A stretch of DNA of 52,914 nucleotides from Cyanobium sp. FGCU52 (GTDB lineage Bacteria > Cyanobacteriota > Cyanobacteriia > PCC-6307 > Cyanobiaceae), in NCBI GenBank assembly GCA_024958715.1, contig JANWUS010000081.1, forward strand, positions 1 through 52,914. Direction: 5' to 3'. Positions 34,452 to 42,336 of the stretch are shown here, piece after piece. Within the stretch, counting starts at the first letter, position 1, and each line of letters opens with the position of its first letter. Made by a program: the position numbers and the translations under genes. The notes beneath the pieces were generated by a model. It saw nothing but the letters and a program-made list of their open reading frames with translations. It ran no database searches and was not told the origin of the DNA.

Positions 34452-34708
34452 TGGCCGGGATGACGCACGCGAATCCTCCGAAATCCGGAGGTTTCGCCTG
34501 CCGTCTGCCCGCCTGCTGTCCTTGGGGACGCTGCTGTTGTGGGCTGTGCAGCGGGACGGTGCGTGGCGATCTGGAGCCCGTGCTCGCGGATCAGGCGACA
34601 GGCCAGGAAGGCGCTGGTGCGCGCCTCCTCCAGATGCGGTGAGGCGCTCATCGCCACCAGCTTGCGGACCTTCTCCGCCGCCCGATCCGCAGCTGCGCTG
34701 TCGACCAT
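34361..34708 (-). CDS. DUF2786-like protein with Cys-rich C-terminus
   Basis: 115 residues. Residues 7-47 (DRAAEKVRKLVAMSASPHLEEARTSAFLACRLIREHGLQI) match the pattern of DUF2786, a short helical domain common in phages and mobile elements. The tail HCRCCGNPIAPGEWALWC...HPLC carries four or five Cys/His residues in a zinc-ribbon-like arrangement. It is transcribed away from the RHH gene at 34752, sharing a regulatory region with paired repeats. Confidence 0.7.
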   Translation of the reverse strand: MVDSAAADRAAEKVRKLVAMSASPHLEEARTSAFLACRLIREHGLQIATHRPAAQPTTAASPRTAGGQTAGETSGFRRIRVRHPGHCRCCGNPIAPGEWALWCRGNGLRHPLCSP

Positions 34709-34716
34709 GCCCCGTT

Positions 34717-34769
34717 CGCCAATCGAATCAGCTTAGCGAGCCTGTGCCAGCATGAATAAACTGATTCGA
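34717..34769. promoter_or_regulatory. Divergent control region with paired inverted repeats
   Basis: TCGAATCAG at 34723-34731 and CTGATTCGA at 34761-34769 are perfect inverted 9-mers 29 bases apart. TTAGCGAGCC at 34733 matches the left half of the XRE operator. CGCCAATCGAATC at 34717 resembles CGCTAATCCGAAT at 33038. The region lies between divergent genes. Confidence 0.5.
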
Positions 34770-34973
34770 CATGCCGAGGTTTCCATGCCCTCGATGATGA
34801 CCCCGCTCTCTGTGCAGTTCACGCTTGAGCAGCGCGACTGGTTGGATGCGCGCACCCGCGGCGGGGTGCTTTCGCGTTCCTCGGTGATCCGCCTGATCGT
34901 GGCCGAGGCCATGGAACGCGACCAGCTCGCCAGCAAGCCCGGTAAGCGCCAGAGGCTCGATGGCCAGCGCTGA
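34752..34973 (+). CDS. Ribbon-helix-helix regulator
   Basis: 73 residues. LSVQFTLEQRDWLDARTRGGVLSRSSVIRLIVAEAMERD fits a strand followed by two helices as in CopG/Arc-type DNA-binding proteins. The first 11 residues overlap the right arm of an inverted repeat, so the true start may be ATG 34785 (MPSMMTPLSV) or 34794. It overlaps the primase-helicase gene by 14 bases and so may control replication of the element by autorepression, which is inference. Confidence 0.7.
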   Translation: MNKLIRHAEVSMPSMMTPLSVQFTLEQRDWLDARTRGGVLSRSSVIRLIVAEAMERDQLASKPGKRQRLDGQR

Positions 34974-37479
34974 GCCGGCCGCTGCCCCTACGCAGGCACG
35001 CATCGACCGCGCCGCCGCCAATCAATTCCTCTCCCTGCTGGGCAAGGACCCCGCCAGCGCTCGGCTGCGCGCCTTCCCTCACCGCGCCAACCCGGCCAAG
35101 GGACGGATCGGGGCTCGCAAAGGCCCCTTTGATCTGGAGGCGGCTGAGCAGTGGCAGCGGGAGGGCCGCGGCATCTACCTGGTGATCAACGACGGCGGCG
35201 ACAGCAAGCGTGAGATCAACGCCTGTCGGGCGTTCTTCGTGGAATGGGACGACCGGCCGATCGACTGGCAGCTGAACGCCTGGCGGGAGCTGGGGCTGCC
35301 CGAGCCCTCGCTGATCGCGCTCAGCGGCGGCAAATCGGCCCACTGCTACTGGCTGCTGGAGCAGCCGATCCCGCCGCAGGAGTGGGCACCGCTTCAGGCG
35401 GAGCTGATCGCCTACGCCGGCGGCGATCCCCACTGCAAGGACGCCTCGCGGGTGATGCGCCTACCCGGCTGCTGGTACATCGACGCCAGCGGTGAGCCCA
35501 GCGCACTGGTGGAGCTGGTGCATGTGAGCGGACAGCACTACGCGCCGGATGACATCGCCCTGGCGCTACTGCCCGATGAGTTCGCCGAGCCCGTTGCAGG
35601 CCCGGCGCCGCAGCACGCCATCCCCCTGGAGGAGCTCAACGAGGGCCCAGGCACTGGGATTCCGCTGCCCGAGCTGGGCGACGAGGACTTCGGGCCGCCG
35701 CGGCCGCTCGATCAGATCCGCACTGCCCTGGCTGCCATCCCCCGCCGGGTGGCCGGCAGCAACACCTACGCCGACTACCGCAATCTCCTCTGGGGCTTGA
35801 TCCAGGCCTGCGAGCAGGCCGGCCACGACCGCGAGCTGGCGATCGCCCTGATGGAGGCCCACAGCCCCTCAGCCAGCTGCGGCTGGGACATCCGCCAGGT
35901 GGCCAGCTCTGGTGGTGAGCAGATCAGCGCGGCGACCTTTTGGTTCCACGCCCGTCAGTACGGCTGGCTGCCGCCGCAGCCGGCTCACACCCCAAGGCCC
36001 CCTGGCACGAAGGCCACAGGCAGCCACCGCAGCCAAGGCGACGCCAGCGGGCGCCATCCCGGTGGCAAGAGCAGTGACCGCACCAGCGGCAGCAACGCCA
36101 GGGGCACCAGGGGAGCTGGAGCTGGTGCTGGCCCCCAGCGCTTCTCGCCCAGGCCTGACACCCGGGTGCGCTGGGGAAAGGTGCACCTACCGATCAACCG
36201 CCGTCTCAACGCCTTGGAGCACTGCATCCGTTCCCTGGTGGGGCGAGAGCGCAACAGCCTGCGCCGCTCCGCCCGCGTGCGCGAGGCCCATGCCGCCCTG
36301 CAACTCAAAACGGCCCTGCGGCTGCAGGAGATCGGCCAGCTGATCCTCGAGGCCCACGACCAGCGCAACGGCAACCGCTTCCGCGAGCTCGATCAGGCCG
36401 AGCGGCTGGCGATGCCGCAACCCGTTGTGGAGTGGGAGATCCCCGGTTGCATCCCGCGCCGCGACCTCTCGATCGTGGGTGGCCGGGCCAAGGTGGGCAA
36501 GACGCGGCTGGTGCATGCCCTGGCCCGCTGCCTGCTCTGCGCCGAGGATTTTCTTGGGTTTGGAGCCCCGGACGCGCCACGGCCGGTGATCCTGGTGACC
36601 GATGACCAGGGCGATGGCGACACCGCCCAGATGCTGCAGCAGCTGGGGATCTGGGATCACCCGTTGCTGCTGTGGTCCCGGCGGTTCCGCGCCACTGAGG
36701 CCAACCTCGACGCCCTGCTCGCCTGCCTGGCGCAGCATCCCGGCGCGGTGGTGATCCTCGATTCGCTGCGCTCGATCACCCGCAGCTGCTGCTTTGGCGA
36801 GAACGACCCGGAAATGGGTTCGCTGATCTACGACCTCAAGCACCAGATCACCGATGCCGGCGGCACCTTGCTGCTGATTCACCACTGCAACAAGGCCAAC
36901 GACACCACCGGCACCGAGGCCCTCTCGGGCCACAACGCCATCGCCGGGGCGGCCAACACGATCCTCACCCTGCACTACCTGGCCAAGGGCAACCGGCTGA
37001 TCAAGGACTCGCCTCAGCGGCGCCTGGTGCGCGAGGCCCGCTCCGGTCCACCGGCCGATCTGGTGGTGGCGATCGACGGCACCACCGGCACCTTCTCGCG
37101 TCTGGGCACCTACGACGACCTGCAGGAGCAACAGGAGCAGGAGAGCGATCTGGATCGCGCCGGCCAGCGGGTGCGCAAGGCCAGCGACAAGCAGAAGGAA
37201 GCCCTGCGCTATCTCCAGGCCCTGCACACCAACGGTCTGGTCGGGGTAGGCCTCCTGGAGCTGCTGCAGGCGATCGGCATGGCGCCGACGGAGGCTCGAC
37301 TCAAGCGGGACCTGGAGGGGGAAGCGCTGACCACCTACAAGGCCATGGGCCGCTTCCTCGGCAGCCTGGACGGATTGGTTGCAGCCACCAGGGTGGGTAC
37401 CAGCGGCGCGAGCTACTACCTCCGCTATGGGCTCAGCGATGCCGGCGCGGATTGGCTGGCGCGTGAGTTCGATCTATAG
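34960..37479 (+). CDS. Primase-helicase replication protein
   Basis: 839 residues. Residues about 25-200 form a RepB-like archaeo-eukaryotic primase fold: FFVEWDDRP near 92 (catalytic acids), ALSGGKSAHCYW, and DPHCKDASRVMRLPG near 156-170. A helical PriCT-like region follows, then a low-complexity linker of Ser/Gly/Thr/Arg (about 345-405). Residues about 490-720 are a RepA-like hexameric helicase: Walker A GGRAKVGKTRLVH near 505, VILVTDDQGDGD, Walker B VVILDSLRSI and LLIHHCNKA. A C-terminal winged-helix-like part completes it. It should initiate replication of the excised element, probably at the repeat array directly downstream. Confidence 0.9.
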   Translation: MASAEPAAAPTQARIDRAAANQFLSLLGKDPASARLRAFPHRANPAKGRIGARKGPFDLEAAEQWQREGRGIYLVINDGGDSKREINACRAFFVEWDDRPIDWQLNAWRELGLPEPSLIALSGGKSAHCYWLLEQPIPPQEWAPLQAELIAYAGGDPHCKDASRVMRLPGCWYIDASGEPSALVELVHVSGQHYAPDDIALALLPDEFAEPVAGPAPQHAIPLEELNEGPGTGIPLPELGDEDFGPPRPLDQIRTALAAIPRRVAGSNTYADYRNLLWGLIQACEQAGHDRELAIALMEAHSPSASCGWDIRQVASSGGEQISAATFWFHARQYGWLPPQPAHTPRPPGTKATGSHRSQGDASGRHPGGKSSDRTSGSNARGTRGAGAGAGPQRFSPRPDTRVRWGKVHLPINRRLNALEHCIRSLVGRERNSLRRSARVREAHAALQLKTALRLQEIGQLILEAHDQRNGNRFRELDQAERLAMPQPVVEWEIPGCIPRRDLSIVGGRAKVGKTRLVHALARCLLCAEDFLGFGAPDAPRPVILVTDDQGDGDTAQMLQQLGIWDHPLLLWSRRFRATEANLDALLACLAQHPGAVVILDSLRSITRSCCFGENDPEMGSLIYDLKHQITDAGGTLLLIHHCNKANDTTGTEALSGHNAIAGAANTILTLHYLAKGNRLIKDSPQRRLVREARSGPPADLVVAIDGTTGTFSRLGTYDDLQEQQEQESDLDRAGQRVRKASDKQKEALRYLQALHTNGLVGVGLLELLQAIGMAPTEARLKRDLEGEALTTYKAMGRFLGSLDGLVAATRVGTSGASYYLRYGLSDAGADWLAREFDL

Positions 37480-37483
37480 GGGT

Positions 37484-37848
37484 GGATTCTTGCGATTCAT
37501 TGGATCTCCCTGCGACGCAATTGATCTGACGCATCTGGCACGACGGACTCTCTCGGGATTCATTGGATTCTTTGCTGGCGATCCCCATTCCGACGTTGCG
37601 CACGGGCAACTGACCCACAACCAATGGAGAAGGGGTTGGATTCCTGGGATTCTTTGGCCCCCTAACCAGCGCAAGCCCTTTGGCGCCCCACCCAGGGTGG
37701 ATCCGATCTGGATTCTTGGGATTCTTTGCGGCGCGTCCTTCCCTGGAACAGACAGTCCCTGGGGATCAAAGAATCCAAAGTATCCAAAGAATCTCACGTT
37801 CGATCTTCTGCCCAGATCCCCTGCGCTGCAACGGGGTCCAAAGAATCC
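37484..37848. repeat. Iteron-like array of GGATTC units at 9-bp period, both orientations
   Basis: Six clusters lie in the 400-base gap after the primase-helicase. Units 9 bases apart start at 37484/37493/37502, 37556/37565, 37638/37647 and 37710/37719 (plus a GGATCC at 37699) in the forward direction. In the reverse direction (GAATCC) they start at 37771/37780/37789 and 37834/37843. Spacers are often TTG, ATT or TTT. Forward clusters are followed by inverted ones, giving a convergent layout. This looks like a replication origin or a multi-site operator. Confidence 0.7.
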
Positions 37849-37878
37849 AACCAATTTGGTGTATCACGTGAGGTTCTG

Positions 37879-38592
37879 GTGATCACGCGTCCTTTCACCC
37901 CAACCAGCAGCTCTGCTGTTGCTGACCCCAGCAACTGGCTGGCACCGATCCCCGGCCTGCGGCGCACCGACCCGGAGCACCGCTACTGGCTGGGGGAGCA
38001 CCTGTTCGCGGTGTCGGTCACCGGCGTGATCGGCTCCAGCAAGAGCGACTGGGCAATGGCCCGCATCGAGGCCACCCGCCACGTCTGGGAGCCGCGGGGC
38101 CACACCGTGCACCTGGCGCTGGAGGCCCTACTCAATGCACGTTTCCATCCGCAGCCCCGAAACCGGCAGCAGGCGGCCCAGCTGCTGGAGGAGCTGCGGG
38201 CCTCGGACTACCGGGCCTGGATCGAGCCGCTGCTGGCCCACCCCCACTGGCAGCAGGTGACGGTGATCGCCTCCGAGCGGCCCACCTGCTGCCTGGTCCG
38301 CAACCTGGCCGGCACCTACGACACCGGCTTCATCCAGCACGCCAACGGCCTGCGGGTGCTTGCCGACCTCAAGACCCTCTCGCGACCCGGCTCCGGCAGT
38401 TACTGCACCCGCGCCCAGCTGGGCGGCTACATGGCCCTGGAGGCGACCTGGGGCGTGCACTACGACGCCGGCCAGACGATCTGGGCCAGGCCGGGGGAGA
38501 CGCGCTTCTCGCCGCTGTACTCCCGCGAGGAGTGTCTGGCGGCCTGGGCAGCGGCGTGGGCGGGCTACGTGAGCCGCTTTCGGCCGTGGTGA
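37879..38592 (+). CDS. PD-(D/E)XK nuclease-like protein
   Basis: 237 residues from GTG 37879, chosen because GTGAGG six bases upstream forms a Shine-Dalgarno and because the longer frame runs back into the repeat array. Core motifs: IASERP (possible first acid), LAGTYDTGFIQ (Asp) and VLADLKT (D-x-K), followed by a helix with Gln and Tyr (AQLGGYMALE). These fit the RecB/Cas4-like nuclease fold, as in phage exonucleases. It probably acts in recombination or end processing of the element. The open frame before the GTG only reflects the 9-bp repeat periodicity. Confidence 0.7.
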   Translation: MITRPFTPTSSSAVADPSNWLAPIPGLRRTDPEHRYWLGEHLFAVSVTGVIGSSKSDWAMARIEATRHVWEPRGHTVHLALEALLNARFHPQPRNRQQAAQLLEELRASDYRAWIEPLLAHPHWQQVTVIASERPTCCLVRNLAGTYDTGFIQHANGLRVLADLKTLSRPGSGSYCTRAQLGGYMALEATWGVHYDAGQTIWARPGETRFSPLYSREECLAAWAAAWAGYVSRFRPW

Positions 38593-38594
38593 TC

Positions 38595-38619
38595 CGCTAT
38601 CCGAATTGCTGTGTTCGGA
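38595..38619. promoter_or_regulatory. Putative operator/promoter before the late-side genes
   Basis: TCCGAA at 38600 and TTCGGA at 38614 form an inverted repeat. CGCTATCCGAAT at 38595 resembles CGCTAATCCGAAT at 33038. It lies 70-95 bases upstream of the gene at 38691. Confidence 0.4.
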
Positions 38620-38690
38620 CTATCGAGCCGCTATTCTGTAAAGCAGGCCTCTATTGCTGGGCCCGCACGACGCCGCGCTTCTCATCGCCG

Positions 38691-39041
38691 ATGGCTGCCA
38701 GCACCACCACCGTTGACGCTCCCCTGGCCGGCGCCGTTCTGGATGCGCTGCTCGATCGCATCACAGTCCTGAAGCTGCAGCAGAAGGCGCTCGAAGCCGA
38801 GCTCTCCCCGCTGCTGGAGCAACTCAGCGGGGCCCTGGAGTCCGGCGAGCTGGATGCCTCCTTCTCTCACAACGGCTGCAGCTTCTGCTGGTCGGCCGGA
38901 CGCACCAGCTACGCCTATCCCGAGCCGCTGCAACAGCAGGAGCAGGCCCTCAAGGAGGCCCAGCGGCTGGCGGTCGCCACCGGCGCCGCTACGGAGAAGC
39001 ACGGCAAGGCGTTCTGGACGATCAAGCCGGGCCGGAGCTGA
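38691..39041 (+). CDS. Hypothetical element protein
   Basis: 116 residues from ATG 38691. An N-terminal helical, coiled-coil-prone part (LLDRITVLKLQQKALEAELSPLLEQL) is followed by a short beta region with Cys residues (SHNGCSFCWSAGRTSY), a second Gln/Glu-rich helix and a WTIKP tail. The layout resembles small phage recombination or ssDNA-associated proteins but I cannot assign a family. It is 4 bases before the resolvase-like gene, so the two are an operon. Confidence 0.6.
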   Translation: MAASTTTVDAPLAGAVLDALLDRITVLKLQQKALEAELSPLLEQLSGALESGELDASFSHNGCSFCWSAGRTSYAYPEPLQQQEQALKEAQRLAVATGAATEKHGKAFWTIKPGRS

Positions 39042-39044
39042 ACG

Positions 39045-39404
39045 ATGGCCAATCCCCAGAAGCGCAAGGGGGATGCGGCCGAGAGGGAAGCGGCCCAGTT
39101 GCTGAGCGATCTGTTGGGCCTGGTGGTGCGCCGCAAGCTCGGCGCCGGCCGGACCACCTCAGCCGGCGGTGACACCGGCGATCTCGATGGCGTGCCGGCC
39201 CATGTGATCCAGGTGGCCAGCTGGGCTAACACCGCCGCCGCCGCCCGCCTCAAGCCCGATGAGGCCGCCCTGCAGGCCGAGCACGCCGCTGCGGCGTTCG
39301 CTGCGACGTTGGTGCGGTTCCGTGGCGGCACCTGGCGGGTGGTGCTCACCCCCGAGCAGTGGGCCGCCTACGTGCGGCTGCTCCTGCGGGAGGGCCTGCT
39401 GTGA
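39045..39404 (+). CDS. Holliday-junction-resolvase-like protein, possible inactive site
   Basis: 119 residues. KRKGDAAEREAAQLL (Glu), then GRTTSAGGDTGDLDGV (Asp) and VIQVASWAN follow the order of motifs in Hjc-like PD-(D/E)XK resolvases of phages. In those proteins the third motif normally reads E-x-K or Q-V-K; here the position reads Q-V-A, so the catalytic Lys appears to be missing or supplied from elsewhere. The C-terminal part (FRGGTWRVVLTPEQWAAYVRLLL) is characteristic of this small family. Its stop overlaps the start of the TerS-like gene by 4 bases. Confidence 0.6.
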   Translation: MANPQKRKGDAAEREAAQLLSDLLGLVVRRKLGAGRTTSAGGDTGDLDGVPAHVIQVASWANTAAAARLKPDEAALQAEHAAAAFAATLVRFRGGTWRVVLTPEQWAAYVRLLLREGLL

Positions 39405-39931
39405 GCCGCAAGGCCCCTGCGACCGAGGCGCCGGTGGATGCCGATCAGGTGCTGCTGGAGGAGCTGCGGCAGGCACCGCCCCAGCAGGACGCCGATGGTC
39501 AGCCCGTTTGGCCGGCCGCAGACCCCAGTCGGCCGGTGGGCAAGGGCAACCCGCCGCGGGGGCGCCGCAGCCAGAGCCACAAGCCCCGCGCTACCCACAT
39601 GGAGGTGGAGACGCGCATTGCCGAAGCGCAGCTGTGGATCGCCCAGCGGCTGCCATTGGCTGAGATGAGGGAAAAAGCGGCCCAGAACTGGGGAATCACC
39701 AACATCAAAACGATCAGCCGCTACCTGGCCCTGGCGCGGCAGCGGATGGTGGAGGAGCTGATCTCCGACCGCCGCCGCCACCAGGCCGAGCAGATCTTTG
39801 CCCTCAACGACTGCGCTCGCCGGGCGATGGATGCGGGCCAATTCAATGCCGCCGTCGGCGCCTTCCGCGTGATCGCCGAGATCGGTGGGCTGCTGCGTGC
39901 TCCGATCAAGCCCCCCGAGGCGAAGACCTGA
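39401..39931 (+). CDS. terS: Terminase small subunit-like protein
   Basis: 176 residues from GTG 39401, overlapping the previous stop by 4 bases. The N-terminus is Pro/Arg-rich and disordered-looking (PVGKGNPPRGRRSQSHKPR). A helix-turn-helix-like part follows (RIAEAQLWIAQRLPLAEMREKAAQNWGITNIKTISRYLALAR), then an oligomerisation-type helical region (IFALNDCARRAMDAGQFNAAVGAFRVIAEIGGLL). Position 1 base before the large terminase and this architecture support TerS, which would recognise the element's packaging site. Sequence evidence alone is modest. Confidence 0.72.
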   Translation: MSRKAPATEAPVDADQVLLEELRQAPPQQDADGQPVWPAADPSRPVGKGNPPRGRRSQSHKPRATHMEVETRIAEAQLWIAQRLPLAEMREKAAQNWGITNIKTISRYLALARQRMVEELISDRRRHQAEQIFALNDCARRAMDAGQFNAAVGAFRVIAEIGGLLRAPIKPPEAKT

Positions 39932-41631
39932 TGGGCCGCATCGCCTCCACCCTGCGGCCCATGGCCAGCGTCCCGACCGATGGCGGGCTGCTGCTGGATC
40001 CCGCCACCGACCTGTGGGCGGACTGGGGCCTGCTGGGCGTTCCCGATCCCGACCGGGCGACAACGACCCGCCAAGGCCTGCTGTTCCGCGACTTCATCCG
40101 CAGCGCATTCCCGAGCTTCCAGTTCCACCGGCTCTCTGAGCTCCTGATCGACCTGCTTCAGCAGGTGGCCGATGGCCAGCTGACCCGCCTGATCGTCTGC
40201 TGTCCGCCGCGGCACGGCAAATCGCAGTTGGTGTCGCGCCTATTCCCCGCCTACTGGGTGAGCCGGCACCCGGAGCTGTTCTGCGCCATCGCCAGCTATT
40301 CGGGGGAGCTGGCCTATGCCCACAGCCGCGAGGCGCGGCACTACTACCGGATCACCGGTCATGCCCTCTCCAAGGACTCGGCGGCGGTGGGCAACTGGCT
40401 CACCCCCCAGCGCGGCGGCTGCATTGCGGCCGGCGTGAAGGGTCCGTTCACTGGCAAGGGGTACAACCTCGGGATCATCGATGACCCCTACAAGGGTCCA
40501 GAAGATGCCAAGTCGGCGCTGCAGCGCGAGCGGCTGATCGACTGGCTCAAGAGTGTCTGGTTCACCCGCGCCGAACCCGGCCAGAGCAGCGACGGAAAGT
40601 GGCTACCGGCAGCGCAGGTGGTGGTGCAGACCCGCTGGGACCACCAGGACATGACTGCCTGGCTGCTGGCCCAGGAGGTGGAGGAGAACCCGGAGCACTG
40701 GACAGTGCTCAACCTGCCGGCGATCGCCGAGCCAGTGGCGATTTCCATGCAGATTCCGCATACCTGCACGCGGGTGCCGGACTGGCGCCAGCCGGGTGAG
40801 CCCCTCTGTCCGGAGCGCGTGCCACTGGACGTGCTGCAGCGCATCCGCACCCGCCTCGGCTCCTACTGGTGGAACGCCCTCTACCAGCAGCGGCCCAGTC
40901 CTGCCGAAGGCCTGCTGTTCCGCAAGGACTGGATCCAGCCGCCGCTGCTGGTCGCTCCGGGCCAGCCCCGTCGCTACGCGCCGCTGGTGCTGAGCTGCGA
41001 CCTGAGCTTCAAGGACGGCAAGGAGAACGACGCCTGTGGCTTTGCCCTACTGGGCCTGCTGGAGCCTCAGCGCCACCCGGCAGCCGAGGCCCGGCGCCAG
41101 GGGCTGGCGCTGGCTGCCAATGCGGCCGCGGCTCAAGGCTCGCCAAGGGGTGTGAATTCCATTCACTCCCCTGCTGGCGGTCAGGACCCGTGGGCCGAAC
41201 TGCAGATCGAGGCGCTCTGGGCCCACCGGCAGCGGCTGGATCTGCCGGGGGTGATCAAGTTTCTGCTGGCGTCCCTCGCCTCCCTGGAGCGGCAGGGACT
41301 GCGACCCAACGCGGTGCTGATCGAGGACGCCGCCAACGGCCCGGCTGTCTGCCAGCTGCTCAAGCGCCAGGTGCCGGGGCTGATCGCCATCCCGCCCAAG
41401 GGCAGTAAGGCCTCCCGCGCCCATGCCGTGGCGCCGCTGGTGGAGGCGGGGCAGGTGCGCTTTGCCCGCAAGGCCGACTCCCTGGTGGAAGAACTGCTGG
41501 CCTTCTCGCCCCGGTGCGGCGTGGACGACCAGGTGGATGCCTTCTGCCAGGGCGTGCTCTGGATCGAGGCCCAGTTCTGGCGCGGTCGGGGCTACGGAAG
41601 CTCGCCGGTGCCGATGGTGTTCAGCCGCTGA
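39931..41631 (+). CDS. terL: Terminase large subunit
   Basis: 566 residues. The ATPase half has LIVCCPPRHGKSQLVSRLFPAYW (Walker A-like, residues about 88-110), then ASYSGELAYAHSREARHYY, GKGYNLGIIDDP (Walker B, about 178-184) and the coupling region VVQTRWDHQDMTAWLL. The nuclease half has LSCDLSFKDG (first acid, near 355), LIEDAANGPAVCQLLKRQ (second acid) and VDDQVDAFCQGVLW (third acid). This is the phage DNA-packaging motor. A TerL without any portal or capsid gene next to it suggests packaging into capsids supplied by a helper phage. Confidence 0.93.
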   Translation: MGRIASTLRPMASVPTDGGLLLDPATDLWADWGLLGVPDPDRATTTRQGLLFRDFIRSAFPSFQFHRLSELLIDLLQQVADGQLTRLIVCCPPRHGKSQLVSRLFPAYWVSRHPELFCAIASYSGELAYAHSREARHYYRITGHALSKDSAAVGNWLTPQRGGCIAAGVKGPFTGKGYNLGIIDDPYKGPEDAKSALQRERLIDWLKSVWFTRAEPGQSSDGKWLPAAQVVVQTRWDHQDMTAWLLAQEVEENPEHWTVLNLPAIAEPVAISMQIPHTCTRVPDWRQPGEPLCPERVPLDVLQRIRTRLGSYWWNALYQQRPSPAEGLLFRKDWIQPPLLVAPGQPRRYAPLVLSCDLSFKDGKENDACGFALLGLLEPQRHPAAEARRQGLALAANAAAAQGSPRGVNSIHSPAGGQDPWAELQIEALWAHRQRLDLPGVIKFLLASLASLERQGLRPNAVLIEDAANGPAVCQLLKRQVPGLIAIPPKGSKASRAHAVAPLVEAGQVRFARKADSLVEELLAFSPRCGVDDQVDAFCQGVLWIEAQFWRGRGYGSSPVPMVFSR

Positions 41632-41634
41632 GCC

Positions 41635-42267
41635 ATGGCTCGATTGTTGCGCTGCATCGCCTCACCGCTCAAGCTGCAGGTCCCTTCCGGACAGCTGGAT
41701 CTGCCGCTGCATCCGCGGGTGGTGGCGAGCTGTCTGCCACGGCGTCGACAGCCGCCCCGGCCAGCCAGGCCACCGGCGGCGCAGCACGCCGTGCAGCTGG
41801 TGATCGCCTACCCCAGCCGCCCGCGGCGGCATCGTCCTGTGAATCCCCATGCCACCGCCAACGCCCTGGCCCTGCAGCACCGCGACATTGCTCATACCGT
41901 GGCGGCCAACATCTCGCGGCGCACTGGACACCCCAGGGACGACCTGGAGCAGATCGCGATGATCGGCATCCTCCAGGCTGCTCGCCGCTTCTCACCAGAG
42001 CGGGGATCGTTTCGCCCCTATGCCCGCACCTATGCCAATGGGGAGGTGTATCACTACCTGAGGGATAAGGGCTTCCTGATCAAGGTGCCGGCCAGTTGGC
42101 GGGAACTGCATGCGCGTGGGCAGAAGCTGCTGCGGTTGGGAACTCCAGTTGGCGAGTTGCCAGCACGGCTGGGGATCAGCCGGATTCGGTGGGGGGAGAT
42201 TATGCTGGCGTGCAGCCAGAGAGTGGTGGCGCTTGAGGCATGGGAGGAAATGGACGAATCGCCTTAG
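41635..42267 (+). CDS. Sigma-70 family factor on the element
   Basis: 210 residues. The first 75 are Pro/Arg-rich and poorly ordered. Residues about 78-165 match sigma region 2: ALQHRDIAHTVAANISRRTG, DDLEQIAMIGILQAARRFSPERGSFRPYARTYANGEVYHYLRD. The -10-melting segment is KGFLIKVPASWRELHARGQKLL. A short region 3/4-like end (GTPVGELPARLGISRIRWGEIMLA) resembles a helix-turn-helix. It starts 3 bases after terL. It could switch transcription to element genes or redirect host polymerase. A sigma factor beside a terminase is unusual for a satellite. Confidence 0.85.
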   Translation: MARLLRCIASPLKLQVPSGQLDLPLHPRVVASCLPRRRQPPRPARPPAAQHAVQLVIAYPSRPRRHRPVNPHATANALALQHRDIAHTVAANISRRTGHPRDDLEQIAMIGILQAARRFSPERGSFRPYARTYANGEVYHYLRDKGFLIKVPASWRELHARGQKLLRLGTPVGELPARLGISRIRWGEIMLACSQRVVALEAWEEMDESP

Positions 42268-42336
42268 CGGCAGGCGAAGAGAGCTTTGGTATGACATAAA
42301 GAGCACTTGTCCCTTCGGTGGAGGCTCTAATACACA

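Larger units (their letters stand above)
29407..42267 (+). mobile_element. tRNA-linked integrative element, phage-satellite-like
   Basis: About 12.9 kb from the tRNA-Ser 3' end through the sigma-factor gene. It contains a P4-type integrase, AlpA, an SSB-like protein, an XRE repressor, RHH regulators, a primase-helicase, a repeat array, a PD-(D/E)XK nuclease, a resolvase-like gene, TerS and TerL. No portal, protease, capsid, tail or lysis genes are seen. This gene set resembles phage-inducible islands or cyanobacterial tycheposon-like elements more than a full prophage. I could not find a second copy of the tRNA 3' end inside the window, so the right boundary is set by gene content only and could lie further on. 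Confidence 0.65.

Noticed and set aside
37484..37848. CRISPR array
   Set aside because: The units are 6-9 bases with 3-base gaps and change orientation; no repeat/spacer pattern of CRISPR length exists and no cas gene is nearby.
41151..41172. GTGAATTCCATTCAC inverted repeat inside terL
   Set aside because: Lies within coding sequence of a conserved protein, with no promoter context; probably chance.
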